Below are positions 25,671 through 38,177 of a stretch of DNA of 64,000 nt, in pieces. Each line of letters starts with the position of its first letter. The first letter of the stretch is position 1. The notes under the pieces were generated by a model. That model saw only the letters and a program-made list of their open reading frames with translations. It did not search any database and was not told the origin of the DNA. A program made the position numbers and the translations under genes. The stretch comes from Trema orientale (taxonomy: Eukaryota; Streptophyta; Magnoliopsida; Rosales; Cannabaceae): contig JXTC01000191.1 in NCBI GenBank assembly GCA_002914845.1, forward strand, positions 190,771 through 254,770, in the 5' to 3' direction.

Positions 25671-27076
25671 ATGTTCTCTTACGTTACCAGATGCAATTTT
25701 TTTTCATGTTACCATACTTGGTACATGGACATGGCATCATATTGGGATCAAAACCATTTTCAATAGCAAATTTCAAAAAAGCTTCAACTCCTTCCTCATA
25801 CTCTTTTGACAATCTATTCTTCGTCATCCAATTTCTATCTATCTTATCTAAATTTCTAAAAAAAAATCGACAGAACCTCCCCTTACTCCCTGCAAATAAA
25901 TACTAATACAACCATTCTAAGCACCATAATCAATTCAAGCTCACATACCACTATTTCTCAATCATATCATTTTTCGATGTCAATATATTAAGATAATTAT
26001 ATAAGCATATTCACATTTAAGGTACTAATATTTCATACAAACTTTCATCCACTAACCAAGCATCTAATTGATATAATTATCTCTAAATTAATAATAATTA
26101 AGCACATTATAATCGCATTAACCATATTCAAGAGTTTCAACTCATAAATCATCAAAACCAAATACTAACTAAAAAATTATTATATATTCTACTAACCAAG
26201 TGTCAACTTTATATTTATCTCTAAATTGACAATACTCTATGACAATATAATCAAATTCATCACTAAAATTACATTAACTATACTATAGAATATTATAAAC
26301 ATTACACATTATCACAAATTATAACCTAATGGATATAGAAAAATCTTAACATATATTGTACAAAGTCCTCTCATGTAACAATTACTAGTATAAAGGAACT
26401 AATTTAAAACCTAAAATTTTTATTCAAATTAACTAAAAAAATAAATTTAAAAAATTCAAGAAAATAGAAAAATATTCGGATAATTACCTAAATTGCTCAA
26501 AATAGTATGTTTGAAGCAAAAATTGGAGAATCCACAATACCGATAAAAAACGAACCTAATACACATGAAAAATTAAAAAAAAATCGCATAATGGTTGGAT
26601 TTTGCAGCTAGGAACTGAAAAAATTTAAAATCTTTCTATAATAAAATAGAGCTACAAACACTTACAGATCTGAGAAGAAAATCATATAGAAGTGTTGGGC
26701 TCGTCAACAGGAAGAAAAGGCAACAAAAAGCAACCAAAATGGTGGTGATTTTGGCCGGAAAACTCGAAGGTGGCAATGGAGGAGCCGATTTCGCGCTCTC
26801 GGGTTCTATCGGGGCCGAGAAAGAAGTGCTGGGACCGATGGCCCCAGCACTTTTAAGTGGCTATCACGTCGCTTCTGGTTGGAGTGAAGTAATACATGTC
26901 AAAACGACATTTCATGTCGCTTTTAATATTATGCCACGTCGCCTGTTTGAAAAGCGACGTGGTATTATTACATACCATGTCGATTTTCTCCCATGCGATA
27001 TGGCGTACAAACTACGTCATTTTTTCCAGCAAATGACGTGGTTCAAGCGACGTTAAATGTCATTTTTCTAGTAGTG

Positions 27077-27384
27077 TATGTTGGTATAAATATCTAATTT
27101 TTGGAGTTGGATATATTGACAGTGGTCAAAGCTCTTAATGATAGTATTATTAGCCATTCCGAGTTTGATGATCTCTTGTTGGATGCATTTAGTTTGTTGT
27201 CCTACTTTCCAGATGTTTTAGTTAAACATGTGTACCGTGAAGCTAATGCAGCGACATATGACTTAGCTAAGTTCGCTTTAGGATTGGACAATGATCTAAT
27301 TTGGTTAGGAGAATTTCCTCTTCCAATAGAATCTATTATTGTAAATATAATAATATATTCGTTCTCTCTCAAAAAAAAAAAAAA
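27077..27384 (+). pseudogene. RNase H (LINE-type) fragment, right part, with poly(A) end
   Basis: Continuation of the fragment cut at 18566. After the target duplication it encodes FLELDILTVVKALNDSIISH, holding the second active-site Asp, then HVYREANAATYDLAKFAL at the C-terminal end of the fold. After IESIIVNII the frame dissolves into a 14-A tract at 27371-27384, consistent with the 3' end of a LINE. An in-frame stop lies between the TAT duplication and FLELD. Confidence 0.8.
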
Positions 27385-27994
27385 ATGCATGTCGTTTTCA
27401 ACACTAAACCATCGTGAAACATAAACGACAACTGTTATCGATTGTCGTTTTCCATAATAAAACGGCTGCTCTAATTACCGAATACCTGGATAGCCGGTGA
27501 GTGATGAAACCGAAGGTGACAGCAGCAGAGAGTGTCTACTTAATTCACGGCCTATAAGGTCTCCTAGGTCTAAGACAAGTTTGCTGGCTTTATACTCGCC
27601 ATTCCAGATTCCAGATCAGAACAGTACTACTCTTACTCTACGTAGCTAGCCTCGTCATTTAGCTAGCCCTTTTGCTTACGAAATCACACACAAACACAAA
27701 CACAAACACACACACACACACACTTGTCCACGCTTCTGGTCGAGATATGATATTCCCATTCCCACAAACCCCACCATGCATACTCCCAATTTTAAAGAAT
27801 ATTCCCTTTCGTTTTCCCCGTTTTTGAAACCGCCTCTTCATCACTCGTCACTACTATACTTCCAATTCCAATTCCCATTCCCCCCATACTCCATTCTTTT
27901 GATCCTATCTGTGTCACCCAGCCAAGCCAAACCAAACCGCATTTATGGACGCCGAGTCCCGACATCCATATTTGGTTCCACACTTTTTTAGCCC
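27385..27994. other. Intergenic stretch upstream of a small ORF
   Basis: 27405-27475 contains GTCGTTTT/AAAACGAC-type words in both orientations (an old foldback remnant, partly similar to words near 5010-5050). 27687-27722 is a (CA)n run. From 27740 to 27960 the sequence is C-rich, like a plant 5' leader. A 71-codon frame at 27776-27991 has no recognisable features. Confidence 0.4.
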
Positions 27995-28126
27995 ATGTTC
28001 GGCTTAGTCCTCCTATTACTACTACTTACCTCAATTTACGCTGGCCTTGGCCAATGCCGGACCATTGTGACATCATCATCGAACCCCCCGAGTGGAGGCA
28101 CGGCGTACGTGTCGCCATCGCGGTGA
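27995..28126 (+). CDS. Candidate small secreted peptide, 43 residues
   Basis: A short frame begins with a textbook signal peptide (MFGLVLLLLLLTSIYAGLGQ) and leaves a small mature region of about 23 residues beginning CRTIV and rich in Ser, Pro, Gly and Thr (SSSNPPSGGTAYVSPSR), ending at TGA. It lies in a locally GC-rich block in an AT-rich intergenic region, preceded by a C-rich stretch that resembles a plant 5' leader. The PPSGG and VSPS words recall secreted signalling peptides, but it does not match the CLE, IDA/PIP, CEP, PSY or RGF consensus as I know them. It could also be the first exon of a larger gene (GGTGAAG at the stop could act as a donor) or chance. Confidence 0.35.
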   Translation: MFGLVLLLLLLTSIYAGLGQCRTIVTSSSNPPSGGTAYVSPSR

Positions 28127-29244
28127 AGCTTCGCATGTCTAGGTGGCCACGTACGCGCGGCGCGTTGATACAATTAAATTAGTTGGTTTCTTTTTTAGGG
28201 TAGATGATATGGAATATTATGTAGTTTTATAATGGGATTAATGTGAACAGGAATGGGGTATGATGTATGCATGTGAGGCTGTATTTGGTAAAAGTGGGGC
28301 TCTTTCGGGCTGGAATTGGGGAGGTTTTGGGTCTCCGGGAATGATAAGATCATCATCTCAAAGTTTGAATTTATGTAACGTCGGACTTTTATTTGGTATG
28401 TTCCTTTTAGGGCATGCATTGCTTAGGTCATGAAGATTATTATATACCCATATATTAAATTTTTAACGTCTGCTTATTCATTCCTCTTTTGTCTTCTTCT
28501 TATGTAGAGAATATTATTTAATTGACCAGTTGTAATGTTGTGAAAGACCGAATAAAAGGAATTTGAATATATCTAAGGATTTTAATTAATGACCTTCAGG
28601 AGATGGGTCACTTTAGTTTTTAGATATTATTCTATATTCAATAAATAGAGAATCTCATGACCAAGGTTAATTAACTATTTCGCTTTTTCAATAGCTGGGG
28701 TAAGAGTGACTTCAACATTAAACCTTAATATTAATATTAGAAGTTAATGACAACATAATAAACTATAGCCAGTATATCAACTAGCTAGTATACATATATA
28801 GTTGAAGAGAGACAAGGAATGTCTTGGATAAAAAGTACTCCAAAGAATGTCATAAGTGAAATGATATCAATAGGGGAGAAACTTTTATGAGTCACTTTTT
28901 CACCTTTCATTTTCACCCAATCATGAAGACATTTTTGAACGAAAAACCAGGCCTGAAATTCCGTGTCTTGGTTTTCCTTTTTACAATCGAAACTCCTAAG
29001 GACTAAACTGACCCCTGTCCTAGAGGGGTGAAAAAAAAAAGAAAAAAAGAAAGAAAGCTGAACAAAAAGACAAACTTGTGCAACAGAGTCTTACTTAGTA
29101 TTTATTCTCTTTCTGTTGCAATCCCTTGGACCGTTTCTCTCTCTTTTTTACTTCTTTCTTTCTTTCTCTCTCTCTCTCTCTCTCTTTTTTTTCTTTCTGA
29201 TCTCTTAGGAGGAGACAGTACCAAAAGAATATCTGCTTAATAAT
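28127..29244. promoter_or_regulatory. Upstream region and CT-rich leader of the GARP gene
   Basis: AT-rich for most of its length. The first 50 bases continue the GC-rich block, with two ACGTACG/CCACGTAC words near 28150. 29140-29190 is a long CTTT/CTCT tract just before the start codon, typical of the 5' leader of plant regulatory genes. No TATA box was assigned with confidence. Confidence 0.45.
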
Positions 29245-31838
29245 ATGGTTAAAGAAGCTGATGATAATTATCAGCAGTCTCCACTTGAAGGGTACTCTCT
29301 AGCATCGTCTTTTGAGAATGGGGAACAACATCCACAATCACCTAAATCGTGCATAAGATCACCGTCCTCAAATTCTCAAAGGAGAATGGATCACCATGAC
29401 AATTTGACAGAAATAAGCTTGAAATCTCCGGTGGTAAGGCCTTATATGCGGTCGAAAATGCCTCGCCTTCGATGGACGCCCGATCTTCACCGTTGCTTTG
29501 TGCATGCAGTTGAAAGGCTTGGAGGAGAAGATAGTAAGCTCATCACTAATATGTACAACTATTTTGCAAATATATATATATATATATAGGCGTATTTCGA
29601 AAAAAGAAAGCAATTTAACAGTTTATAGAAGCAACAAATTAATATGAATTATTCTTATAGCTCATGGTCGATGTTTAATTAATGATTTATATATCACTGA
29701 TATATATATATATATATATATATACTTATATAAATATATTTTTTGTAGGAGCAACTCCAAAGATGGTTTTACAGATCATGGATGTGAAGGGCCTCACCAT
29801 ATCTCACGTGAAGAGCCATCTTCAGGTAATTCGGATCAAAAGATCCTCTTTTAATTTTTCTAGGTTTAATTAGCAGTTCTAGAGTTGGCCTGGGAAATTA
29901 ATTATTTGTTAATCTAGCTAATTATTCCTTTTAAGGAAAAGTTTCTTCAAGTTAGCGTGAAGACAATTTCCTTTAATTTTTAGTTTAAGAGAGGGGTCTA
30001 GCTGGTTATAATTATAGGATAAATTCGAAAATTCTTTTTAAGTTTCTGACGTCTGAACGTTAAAATATGCTTGCTATGGACAGATGTACAGGAGCATGAA
30101 GCATGAGCAACTTATTCAAGGTATACATGTAAACCAATTAGTCATGCATGACCTCATTTTATATATACACATGTATGCTTTAATTTTAATTAAGCAATTG
30201 GTGTAGACATGAGTTTTCTAATTGACTAAAAAACCTGATCAGTGTACACTTTGGATACACTAAGATTAATATTATACTAGGGTTTTATGGCTCATATATA
30301 TGTGTGTAGGTGGCGGAGAAACCAATAGATCAATCACATATTCATGGGTTTGGGGTCAAGCTAGTAAGAGAGAATTGCTCATTATTAATTACTATAATAA
30401 TGAATTTAAAATGACAAAAATATGTAAGCCTATATGATAAATTCAATTATCAAAAGTTAGAACGGATAAAGTCCTTTATGGAAAGAGAGGATTAATCAAA
30501 GACAAACGAATAATCAAAGAAACTGTGTTGATAAAGGGTTTCGAATTTATTTAATGAACGTCTTTAAGCTTTATCTTTCATTAATTGGTTTTTGCGGTAT
30601 AAATTAATAATATCTAATGTGTCACACGCGTAACCACTAATATTTTTGACGACTTTAATTCCTTCTATGTATCTAAGTCTCGTACTGGTTTTCTTCATGC
30701 AAATTATAGCAACTATGGCAGCGAAGGAGAACGATAAGGCAGTGGTCTTCCAACATTCAAAGTACTCACATTTGGACACAAATGTCAACATTTGCCAACA
30801 GAATTACTTCCAAGAGAACAATATTTGCCATGGATTAGCAAACTTTTCAGTCCCTTATCAGAATTATGGGGCTTGTAACAGGGAAGAAGAGCTTGATCTC
30901 AAGATTAATATTCCCGGACAATGGTTTGTGAAACTAGTATTCTTCATCTATAATAACTTTCAATCTTCCTTCTAATACTGGAAGAAAAACGTGCTAATAC
31001 CATGTTTCAATAGGAATAATAGAGGTTTATCTGTCTATTTTTAATTTGTCTAAATCCGATTATTATTTGACGCATCATTCAATAATAGAGAACAGTTTCT
31101 CTTTTAAAGAAAAAAAATTTTCCCCTATTGTTCGCTAGTACATAAAGCGATTGAAAAGAAAACAACTGTTCTCTCTTATATATACGTATATATATGGGAA
31201 TCAATTACGCATGTCTTTTATTTATATTTTTAATTTTTACAGGAAAGACAAGCAAGATATGCGGAATGGGAAGAAAGTGATCATGAGAGAGTCGTCATTA
31301 TGCTCTGAAGTATCAAGTAAAAGATGGGAATATTGGGAGCAGAAGCCCAATTCGTATATCATCTTCAAGGATCTACTCAAAAGATGCACTGCTCATCATG
31401 AAGTACTCTCTCTCTCTCTCTCTCTAGATATTTATGTTACATATATAGATATATATGTACTACTGACACCCTTATGGGTGCACATGAATTCTAGTGCATA
31501 TATATTTGGAAGCCAATGGTCTCCTAATTAACAGTGCCATATATTCCCTTTGATTTTTTCAGGAAAGTATTATTAATGAAAAGGAAAAAGATCAGTCACT
31601 ACTACTGAACAGATCAGCTAGTATGAAGGGCAATCATCATAAATTGGAGGATAATAAAGCTGGTCAGATCAGTAGTAGTAGTACGACTAATACTACTGCA
31701 AAAAGAGTACTAGATGATGCCGCAGTGTCTCTTTCGCTCAACTCAAATACTAATTCTCGGTTGTTATGGCTTACCAAAGCTGGGAGTGGGACTAACTCAG
31801 ACGCCAATGATGTCTCTCTTGAACTAACTCTTGCTTGA
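29245..31838 (+). CDS. GARP (G2-like) Myb-family transcription factor
   Basis: Six exons: 29245-29533, 29749-29825, 30084-30120, 30710-30923, 31243-31402 and 31563-31838. They keep one frame and encode about 350 residues. The single Myb-like GARP domain spans roughly residues 72-133, starting KMPRLRWTPDLHRCFVHAVE, with the diagnostic SHVKSHLQMYR split over exons 2 and 3. The N-terminus is Ser-rich and acidic. The C-terminus is Asn/Ser-rich and ends SLELTLA, an EAR-type LxLxL repression motif; a second LSLN motif lies about 40 residues earlier. This architecture matches plant nuclear regulators of the At1g14600/At2g40260 type, related to KANADI, which bind DNA and often repress. TA repeats fill intron 1 (29571-29588 and 29700-29724) and a CT run follows exon 5. 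The exact orthologue and target genes are not known from sequence. Confidence 0.9.
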
Positions 31839-32115
31839 TTGTCATCATGGTATGAACATAATTATGATCATAATGAACTTATTGTGAATTAGAACTTCTA
31901 ATTATAATAATTTTATATTTTCCTGAAAGTTCCACGCTGCAGTCAATTGAATATTAAGTATATATTGTCAATATAACGAAAAATGCAAAAATTAGACTTA
32001 GGATGAATCAAGCATCACGCATATCTGCTTACCTAGAAGAGCTCTTTTATGCGTGAAATTAATATAGCCACAAAATTTTTAGTCTAACTTAAGTTACTAC
32101 TAGAAATATATATAT
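31839..32115. other. 3' flank of the GARP gene
   Basis: AT-rich, probably 3' UTR in its first 100-200 bases. No other gene. Confidence 0.4.
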
Positions 32116-32357
32116 GGGCACCAATCTAATATGTATTTTTTTTTATTTATACATAGGTATCATTTTAGCTAATAGAAATTTATCCTGTAAATTTTTTTAT
32201 AATAAAAAATAAGAAAAAAAAATAACATTAATAATGCATATTTTTTCATACACCTCATTATAGCCGTTGGATCACCATTAGATAATGATCCAACAGCTAA
32301 AAAAAAAAATACCTACATATAAGTAAAAAACAAAAATACTTATTGGATTAGCAACCT
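32116..32357. mobile_element. T/A-rich MITE, copy A
   Basis: It starts GGGCACCAATCTAATATG and ends TTGGATTAGCAACC, which are imperfect inverted repeats of each other, with TATATA on both sides. An internal imperfect palindrome (TTGGATCACCATTAGATAATGATCCAA-type, 32269-32295) is shared with copy B at 40520-40830, which is inserted in the opposite orientation. It has no coding capacity. Confidence 0.7.
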
Positions 32358-32379
32358 ATATATATATATATAAATAATA

Positions 32380-32551
32380 GGGCGCGTCTACAGTAGGGGC
32401 GTCCCTGCGTAGGGCCCTGTCTATACACCGTTTGATGGGAATCTCTGTATAAACAGATTCCCTACAGATTCCCGTTATTCCCCACAGATTCCCATCAAAC
32501 GGTGTATAAATAATGGCTCTACGTAGGGGCGCCCCTACTGTAGCCCTCCCC
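32380..32551. mobile_element. GC-rich foldback MITE, copy 1 (172 bp)
   Basis: It begins GGGCGCGTCTACAGTAGGGG and ends CCCCTACTGTAGCCCTCCCC. The inner part is also inverted (ACCGTTTGATGGGAATC and its reverse complement, with GATTCCC repeats in the middle), so the whole element can fold into one hairpin. It is flanked by AAATAATA at 32372-32379 and 32552-32559, an 8-bp target duplication. Two further copies lie at 43776-43947 and 58196-58369. Confidence 0.9.
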
Positions 32552-32559
32552 AAATAATA

Positions 32560-34907
32560 TATAGCATTTTAGTGTCAATAATAAATTCACGGCACTAGGT
32601 AGATATTGGAGATGTCAAACGGGTTGTGTAGTGCTTGCTCGACTTATATGTGTTTTGAATCGTACGGTGTTTGTGTGCCTGCCAGGGATTGAATCTTTAA
32701 ACCTGGCACGACTATGGGCAGAGATGTCGGCTAAGGGCCAAACCCAACATACCATATTATTTTCTTGCCACAAAATTGTCATACTGAGCCAATCATTTCA
32801 ATTTTATAAACTTTTTTCCAATCACTTAATTAATGTAATATAGTAATACTTCCATAACCAAATATGAAGATATTTTTAATTGGTTAAAATATTATTTGTT
32901 AAAAGCTAAAAAAAAAAATAATAGTAACAAAGTTCATTTTAAATAAGAATAGTATACAAGTATATATTAATTATATCTATACATGCCTATTTACAATCAA
33001 CAAAACACTCAGAATTATATAAAATGTAATACATAAATACATATATGCACAAATATGCTAGGAATTTACAACTCTTTAAGCTTATGGTTCTCCACTTGTT
33101 GGTGAGATAAAAGCAGCGATGGTAGGTTTTAACAGAAACTTATGCTAGGAATTTTCAGTTTTCTGCGGTATTGGAAGGAGATTCACAAGTAGCAATTTCA
33201 AACTTAAACACAGATATTTGCCACTGCCAGAAAATGACATGTATAACACACATTTAATTTAACAGGTCGATGTTTTCGTTTCAACACGACATATATATGA
33301 CATGTTTATTAATATTTTAAGATTTTAAATGTGATTTTGATTAATTCTGAACATATTTATATGTATTTATTTTAATTAGTAAGTGCATCGTATTAAATAT
33401 GAGTTTTCGTATCAATATTGAATATTCGTGTCAAATGGGTTATAATTAGGTATATTACACAGTCAAATGGGTTATAATTAGGTATATTACATATCTATTA
33501 AACGAGTTACACAGTTCATATCATGTAGCACATATATTAATCATATCGTGTACAATTTCAAGTTTTTGACATGTTTATTAATCGTGTCGTATTCGAGTTG
33601 GGATGTTATCGTGTCACGTCATAATCGTGTTGACTAAAAAATAACACGATTACACGAATTACGAACTCTAATTAACTTAATGTTGTGTATATCGTGCTTG
33701 ATATTGCCCCAAAATCATGGACTTAGTGCCACATGATGATACTATCTTGTGTCATGCCAGACACCTTTTTTTTTTTCCAGCCCAACAACAAAAGAAGTCA
33801 CCATTTAGTAATAATTTTTCAGTCACAACTAATTAAAATTTTTTATGACTGGAAGTAACATTTACTTAAATATAACTATAAATTTTTGTGACTAAAAGTA
33901 CAATTAGTCTCAATAAATTATATTTTTGTGACTAAAACTTTTTCACGGACTTTTTATTCACGGGATAGTAATAATAATATTGTTTTAGTCATAAAATTTT
34001 CACTTAAATCATAAATTCTGGTCTGACTGAAACTGAAGTTGTTTGTAGCGCTCATTTGCCATCTCCTAATGAATTGTATTCGGCTATTCCATTATTAGAT
34101 TGGTGCATGGGTTAAGTATCTGATTAGTTATTTACAATCAAGTTGATTATTCCACACTTCAAAATTATAATTTATGGTAAGATCGTTTATGTTCCGTTAA
34201 AAATCAAATCTTTGTAGCATATATAAATGAAGTATCTGATATCATGCCTATTATAATTGATGATTTATTAATTGAATGAAGATTCGACTAAGCATACCAA
34301 TACTTATAAATGGACTATTAAGAGTAGGATGCCATGGTCAATAATTGGACGAAGGACGCACATACATAATATTTAACTTATTTGTTTATGGGGTGGGTTT
34401 CATTAGCTTATATAAGAACTATTTTTGTATTCTTTTTCTTTTAAAATACTAACATTAATCACGCTAAACGATTTTAGCAATGCTTTTCACACTAGTACTG
34501 TTTAGAGATACATATGAATTAAGAATGAAGAATGTTCTTGATGTGGATAACCAGTTCGCTGGCTGAATCCCACTATAAGATACGTCGAAATTTTCTCTAA
34601 CCTTATTGGCTGGCATGTATCCAATCACCAGTTTATAATTTCACAATATAACAGTACAGTCCTCTTAGACTTTGTAATTATTTTAGTTAGTTTCACTTTT
34701 TGCCTTGCCTTTTTTAATAAGTGTTGCTATTAAATATTAAATTGGGTACTTCCGGTGGCTCATCAAATCGACTTATGTATCGCAATAACTTGTTCTTTTC
34801 AAATATTTTCATTTCATTAAATTTCCAAAGCATTCTCAGCACATTCTTCAGTACGATCTCCTTCGATATGGCCTCGATAAAGTTCGTACAAATTTTAACC
34901 GTACATA
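32560..34907. other. AT-rich repeat-derived intergenic region
   Basis: No gene seen. 33430-33495 holds a short tandem duplication (TGGGTTATAATTAGGTATATTACA twice, about 36 bp apart). 33270-33660 is rich in CGTGTCGT/ACACGA words, as in the ends of old hAT-type elements. 33775-34040 has repeated TTTTGTGACTAAAA words that suggest another decayed MITE. Limits could not be set. Confidence 0.4.
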
Positions 34908-35739
34908 TGTCATGACTGGAAATTCAAAATAATTTTGAGTATAAATAAAGATAAATAAAGAATAAGTAAAATTCGGAAGAAACCAAGTACTTAGATTTTA
35001 CATTATAATCCTCAAATCATTAGAAATTCTATATATATATAAAAAAAGTATCTCTTTAATTTAGTTTATCAAGAAAAAAAATGCCAATTAAGATTCAAGA
35101 AAACATAATTAAGTTGTTTAAAAAAACTTGGCTTAATAAAACTCTCGTATTGAATAAATGAATATCACATATCTTGAGTCTGAATGTCTAAAAATTAATT
35201 TACAGAGTTAGTCATAATTCTAAGTACTTAAAATTTTGAAAATATATTCCTTGAGAATCACAGCGTCCCATTTATACACCAAATCCTCAAATAGTACTAA
35301 AGATATCCTCACACATTCTTGCGACCTTTTTCCTCCTCATCGGCGTTCTACTACTCTGGCGGCTGCGGGAGTTGGAGGCGTGACTTCCAGGCAGCACGGC
35401 GAAGCTCCGCCGAGGTCGAGGTGGGTGGACGGCAGCTGGAAGGGTGAGGCTGCTCGGTCTTCTTCTGTGTTCCTTCGGTCGAGAGAGGGAGACTGTCGTG
35501 GGGAAGAGAGAGAGACGTGAGGAAAAAGAGGGAACCTACGTGGATTGCATGGGACTATGTAACTTTTCCCAAAATTACAAAATGGTCCCTCGATTTTCAA
35601 ATCCTTTCAATTTAGTCTCCAAAGTATTTGCATTTTAGTCCCCGTTCCTTAAAACTTTTACAAATATATCCCTCAATAATTTAATCCGAAAATATGTAAA
35701 ATTCCCAAATTAACCACAAAAAAATCTGGATTTTTTACA
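34908..35739 (-). repeat. Downstream (3') LTR of the gypsy element, internally deleted
   Basis: It aligns with the start (38178-38489 and 40065-40170) and end (about 42015-42429) of the other LTR. About 1.8 kb present in the other LTR (40171 to about 42014) is absent here. The junction is in ACATTCTTGCGACC near 35317. The short frames predicted here are LTR sequence, not genes. Confidence 0.85.
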
Positions 35740-38177
35740 TTCTCCCCTCCTTATAGGAATTTCGTCCCAAAATTCAAGTACAAACGGAGAGTATGAGCAA
35801 GATTGTATGAAATAGCCACCAGAAGTGTAGTAAATACTTGACTATAGAAATTAAGAGCATTAAACCGAACACTAGTTAAAGAAAGAGTGTGAACCAGATA
35901 CTCCTCACCTGGCACCAGAATCCCGCCAATAAAATGAACCGCACAATGGTATGGAATAAGGATGTACACAAAGAGATACAGAATTATAAGATGGCTTATT
36001 AGTATGTACAAGAATCTCAATACTAATGATTGGAAATGACAACCTCAAGTATGTGAGTAATCAAAAGATAATGATGATGATGACCATGGCTAGAAGCCGA
36101 GAACACAGGACTTCGAACACAGATTGTAAGGCACCAAACTAGAATAACAGACCAAATGCCAGATATAGGAATATTGTCCTCCTAAACACACCAGATCAAC
36201 AAAATCCTGGGATATACCTATTTGTCTGCAGCTAGAATTTGGTCTAGATAATCTCCGAGTTAATGACTTTAATAGGAGTCTCTTTCCAAGCACTGAACAT
36301 AAAAGAATAGAGTTTAAGACAAAAAACAAGAATCCTTGTGTTACACCACATAAGATAAATGAATTTAGAGGTCAAAGGTGACAAAGAGAGTTCAATGGCT
36401 CACAATTATTTTATGTTCTCCGATTAGAGCGAGGAATAACACTAAATATAAACTACTTCTAGTTAAATGTAGGACTAGAACACTCAAACTGGAAATTACC
36501 AATGCAAAACATTAATGCAAACTTTAATATCAAATGCAAGTATCCAAACTATAAGAAATTTCAAAAGTATTTCAAACCTTTTATCAAGTTAAAATCTCAT
36601 CAAAGAAAACCAAAACGAATGTTGATCCAAAGACTCTATAAGTCCTTGATATAAAGAAAAACTCTATGGACACAATCTAATGTCCCAAAAATACACATAT
36701 AACAACTGAAATCGACACCTAAAGCCCCAGAAAAAAGATTCTAATAGGATAGGCTATCTAGTACCATCCTCGAGTGATGCCTGTCTCCCATGCAACATTT
36801 TTTCAATTTTAATTAAAATAATTTTGAAAATATTTTTGAAAACATTGAATGTGAAAAATGTTGGAGACTAACAGAGTAGTCGAACTTGTGAATATTTTTA
36901 TCCAAAACTTTTATTAAGTAACTTATATCTATTTTCTTTCAAGTTGACTTGTGAATTAATTTACGAAAGTATTCATTTGATTTCAAATCAAGTATTAAGT
37001 GGGGATTGAAAAATGTTTAGTAATCTACTAAGTCCAAAATTAGAAACGGTACTTAAAAAGTTTGATTTATGTATATACATTTATAGAAACAAATTACATT
37101 GGTCTAGAGGTCTGCCAAATCAACACTACTAAATGTAAAATAAAATTTTACTAGTATACAAAAAGATTGATGGCTTCACAAATCTTAGTCTCAAAGTAGC
37201 ATATTAATTTAAAATAATACCTCCTTTGAAAAAGTATATTACTTTTACCCAACCAATGCACGAGTTTAAAATATTCATGATTTCTTTGAAAACAAATATG
37301 TCACTTTGGTTAAATACAAAGGTCTACATTGTTCAAAACCTTAATTATCAACTTGCAATTTCAAAAAGTTTCAAAACCAAATGACTCGTTTTTAAATCCA
37401 ACTAAACTCTCAACAGTTTAAGAATTCTCATTCAAAGAACCATAATAACAGAACTTGATGAAACTAGAGAAATGCAATTACTATAGTTAAAAAATATCTC
37501 ATATTACCAAATTTATCACTTAATCAATGAGCATGCTATGTAAAAAGTACCATCAATACAAACACTAAAATGTAGAGCAAAGTCACGAGATATCCAATTT
37601 AAGTGATCACAAAGATATCAATCCCAAGAAAATAAAATCTCAATCTTATAAACACTAAAAGAGTCAAGCCATATCAGTTTAAGTGCAAATACTAAATTAG
37701 TGTATCACAAGTAAAAATTCTCAAAAAAATAGAACCACAATCAAATACTGCAAAACAAAAGAGATAACATAGATGATCCATAAGAAGGACAAAGCACGAC
37801 AACTAAAATGCTAGGTACCAGATTGCTACCTTAGAACTTACAAGGCTCATTTAGCTTACAATCTGAATGGACGGGAGAGTACGAGAACGAACGTTAATTC
37901 GAAACAAGGGATTTCATTAAGAGTAGAAATCAATAGTCTCATGTCGATTCGATACCTCAAATACTAAAATTCCTGGGAAATCACCATTCCAAGGATACAA
38001 GTTGTAGTGGTTTAATGGAGGACTTGGAATAAATAGGAGCAAAAGTAACTTATCTAGCCAGTTCCTAAGTGATGTATGAGGTATTTGTTAAAACCATTTC
38101 CAAAATATTTTTAAACACTAAAAATCATCACAGGCATGATTTCAGACGGATCTGAAGCCGTGCTCTAATAGAAATTC
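35740..38177 (-). other. Interior of the gypsy element, no coding sequence
   Basis: AT-rich, with scattered stops in all frames. The only frames over 70 codons (35751-36020 and 36090-36329) do not resemble gag, protease, reverse transcriptase or integrase. It carries the polypurine tract at its left end and the primer-binding site at its right end. This makes it a large retrotransposon derivative (LARD) type of interior. Confidence 0.65.

Larger units (their letters stand above)
18567..27076 (-). mobile_element. CACTA (En/Spm) element 2, 8.5 kb, with a 3-bp target duplication
   Basis: The left end is CACTACTACAAAAATTATTT and the right end in reverse complement is CACTACTAGAAAAATGACAT. It is flanked by TAT at 18564-18566 and 27077-27079, the 3-bp duplication typical of CACTA elements. 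Both subterminal regions (18600-18870 and 26860-27055) are dense in GCGACGTGG/CCACGTCGC words. Minus-strand genes follow the usual order: TNP2 transposase (25670 to about 22470), then a Transposase_24-type gene with a Ulp1 protease domain (22341 to about 19330). Several in-frame stops show that it is no longer autonomous. Its termini and subterminal repeats differ from element 1, so the two belong to different families. Confidence 0.95.

Noticed and set aside
27776..27991. 71-codon frame just before the small peptide ORF
   Set aside because: Low complexity (Ser/Pro/Phe from C-rich DNA), no domain; more likely leader sequence.
35236..35638. Arg/Ser-rich frames with a CpG-rich codon pattern
   Set aside because: The same sequence recurs at 42040-42314 in the partner LTR, so it is retrotransposon LTR and not a host gene.
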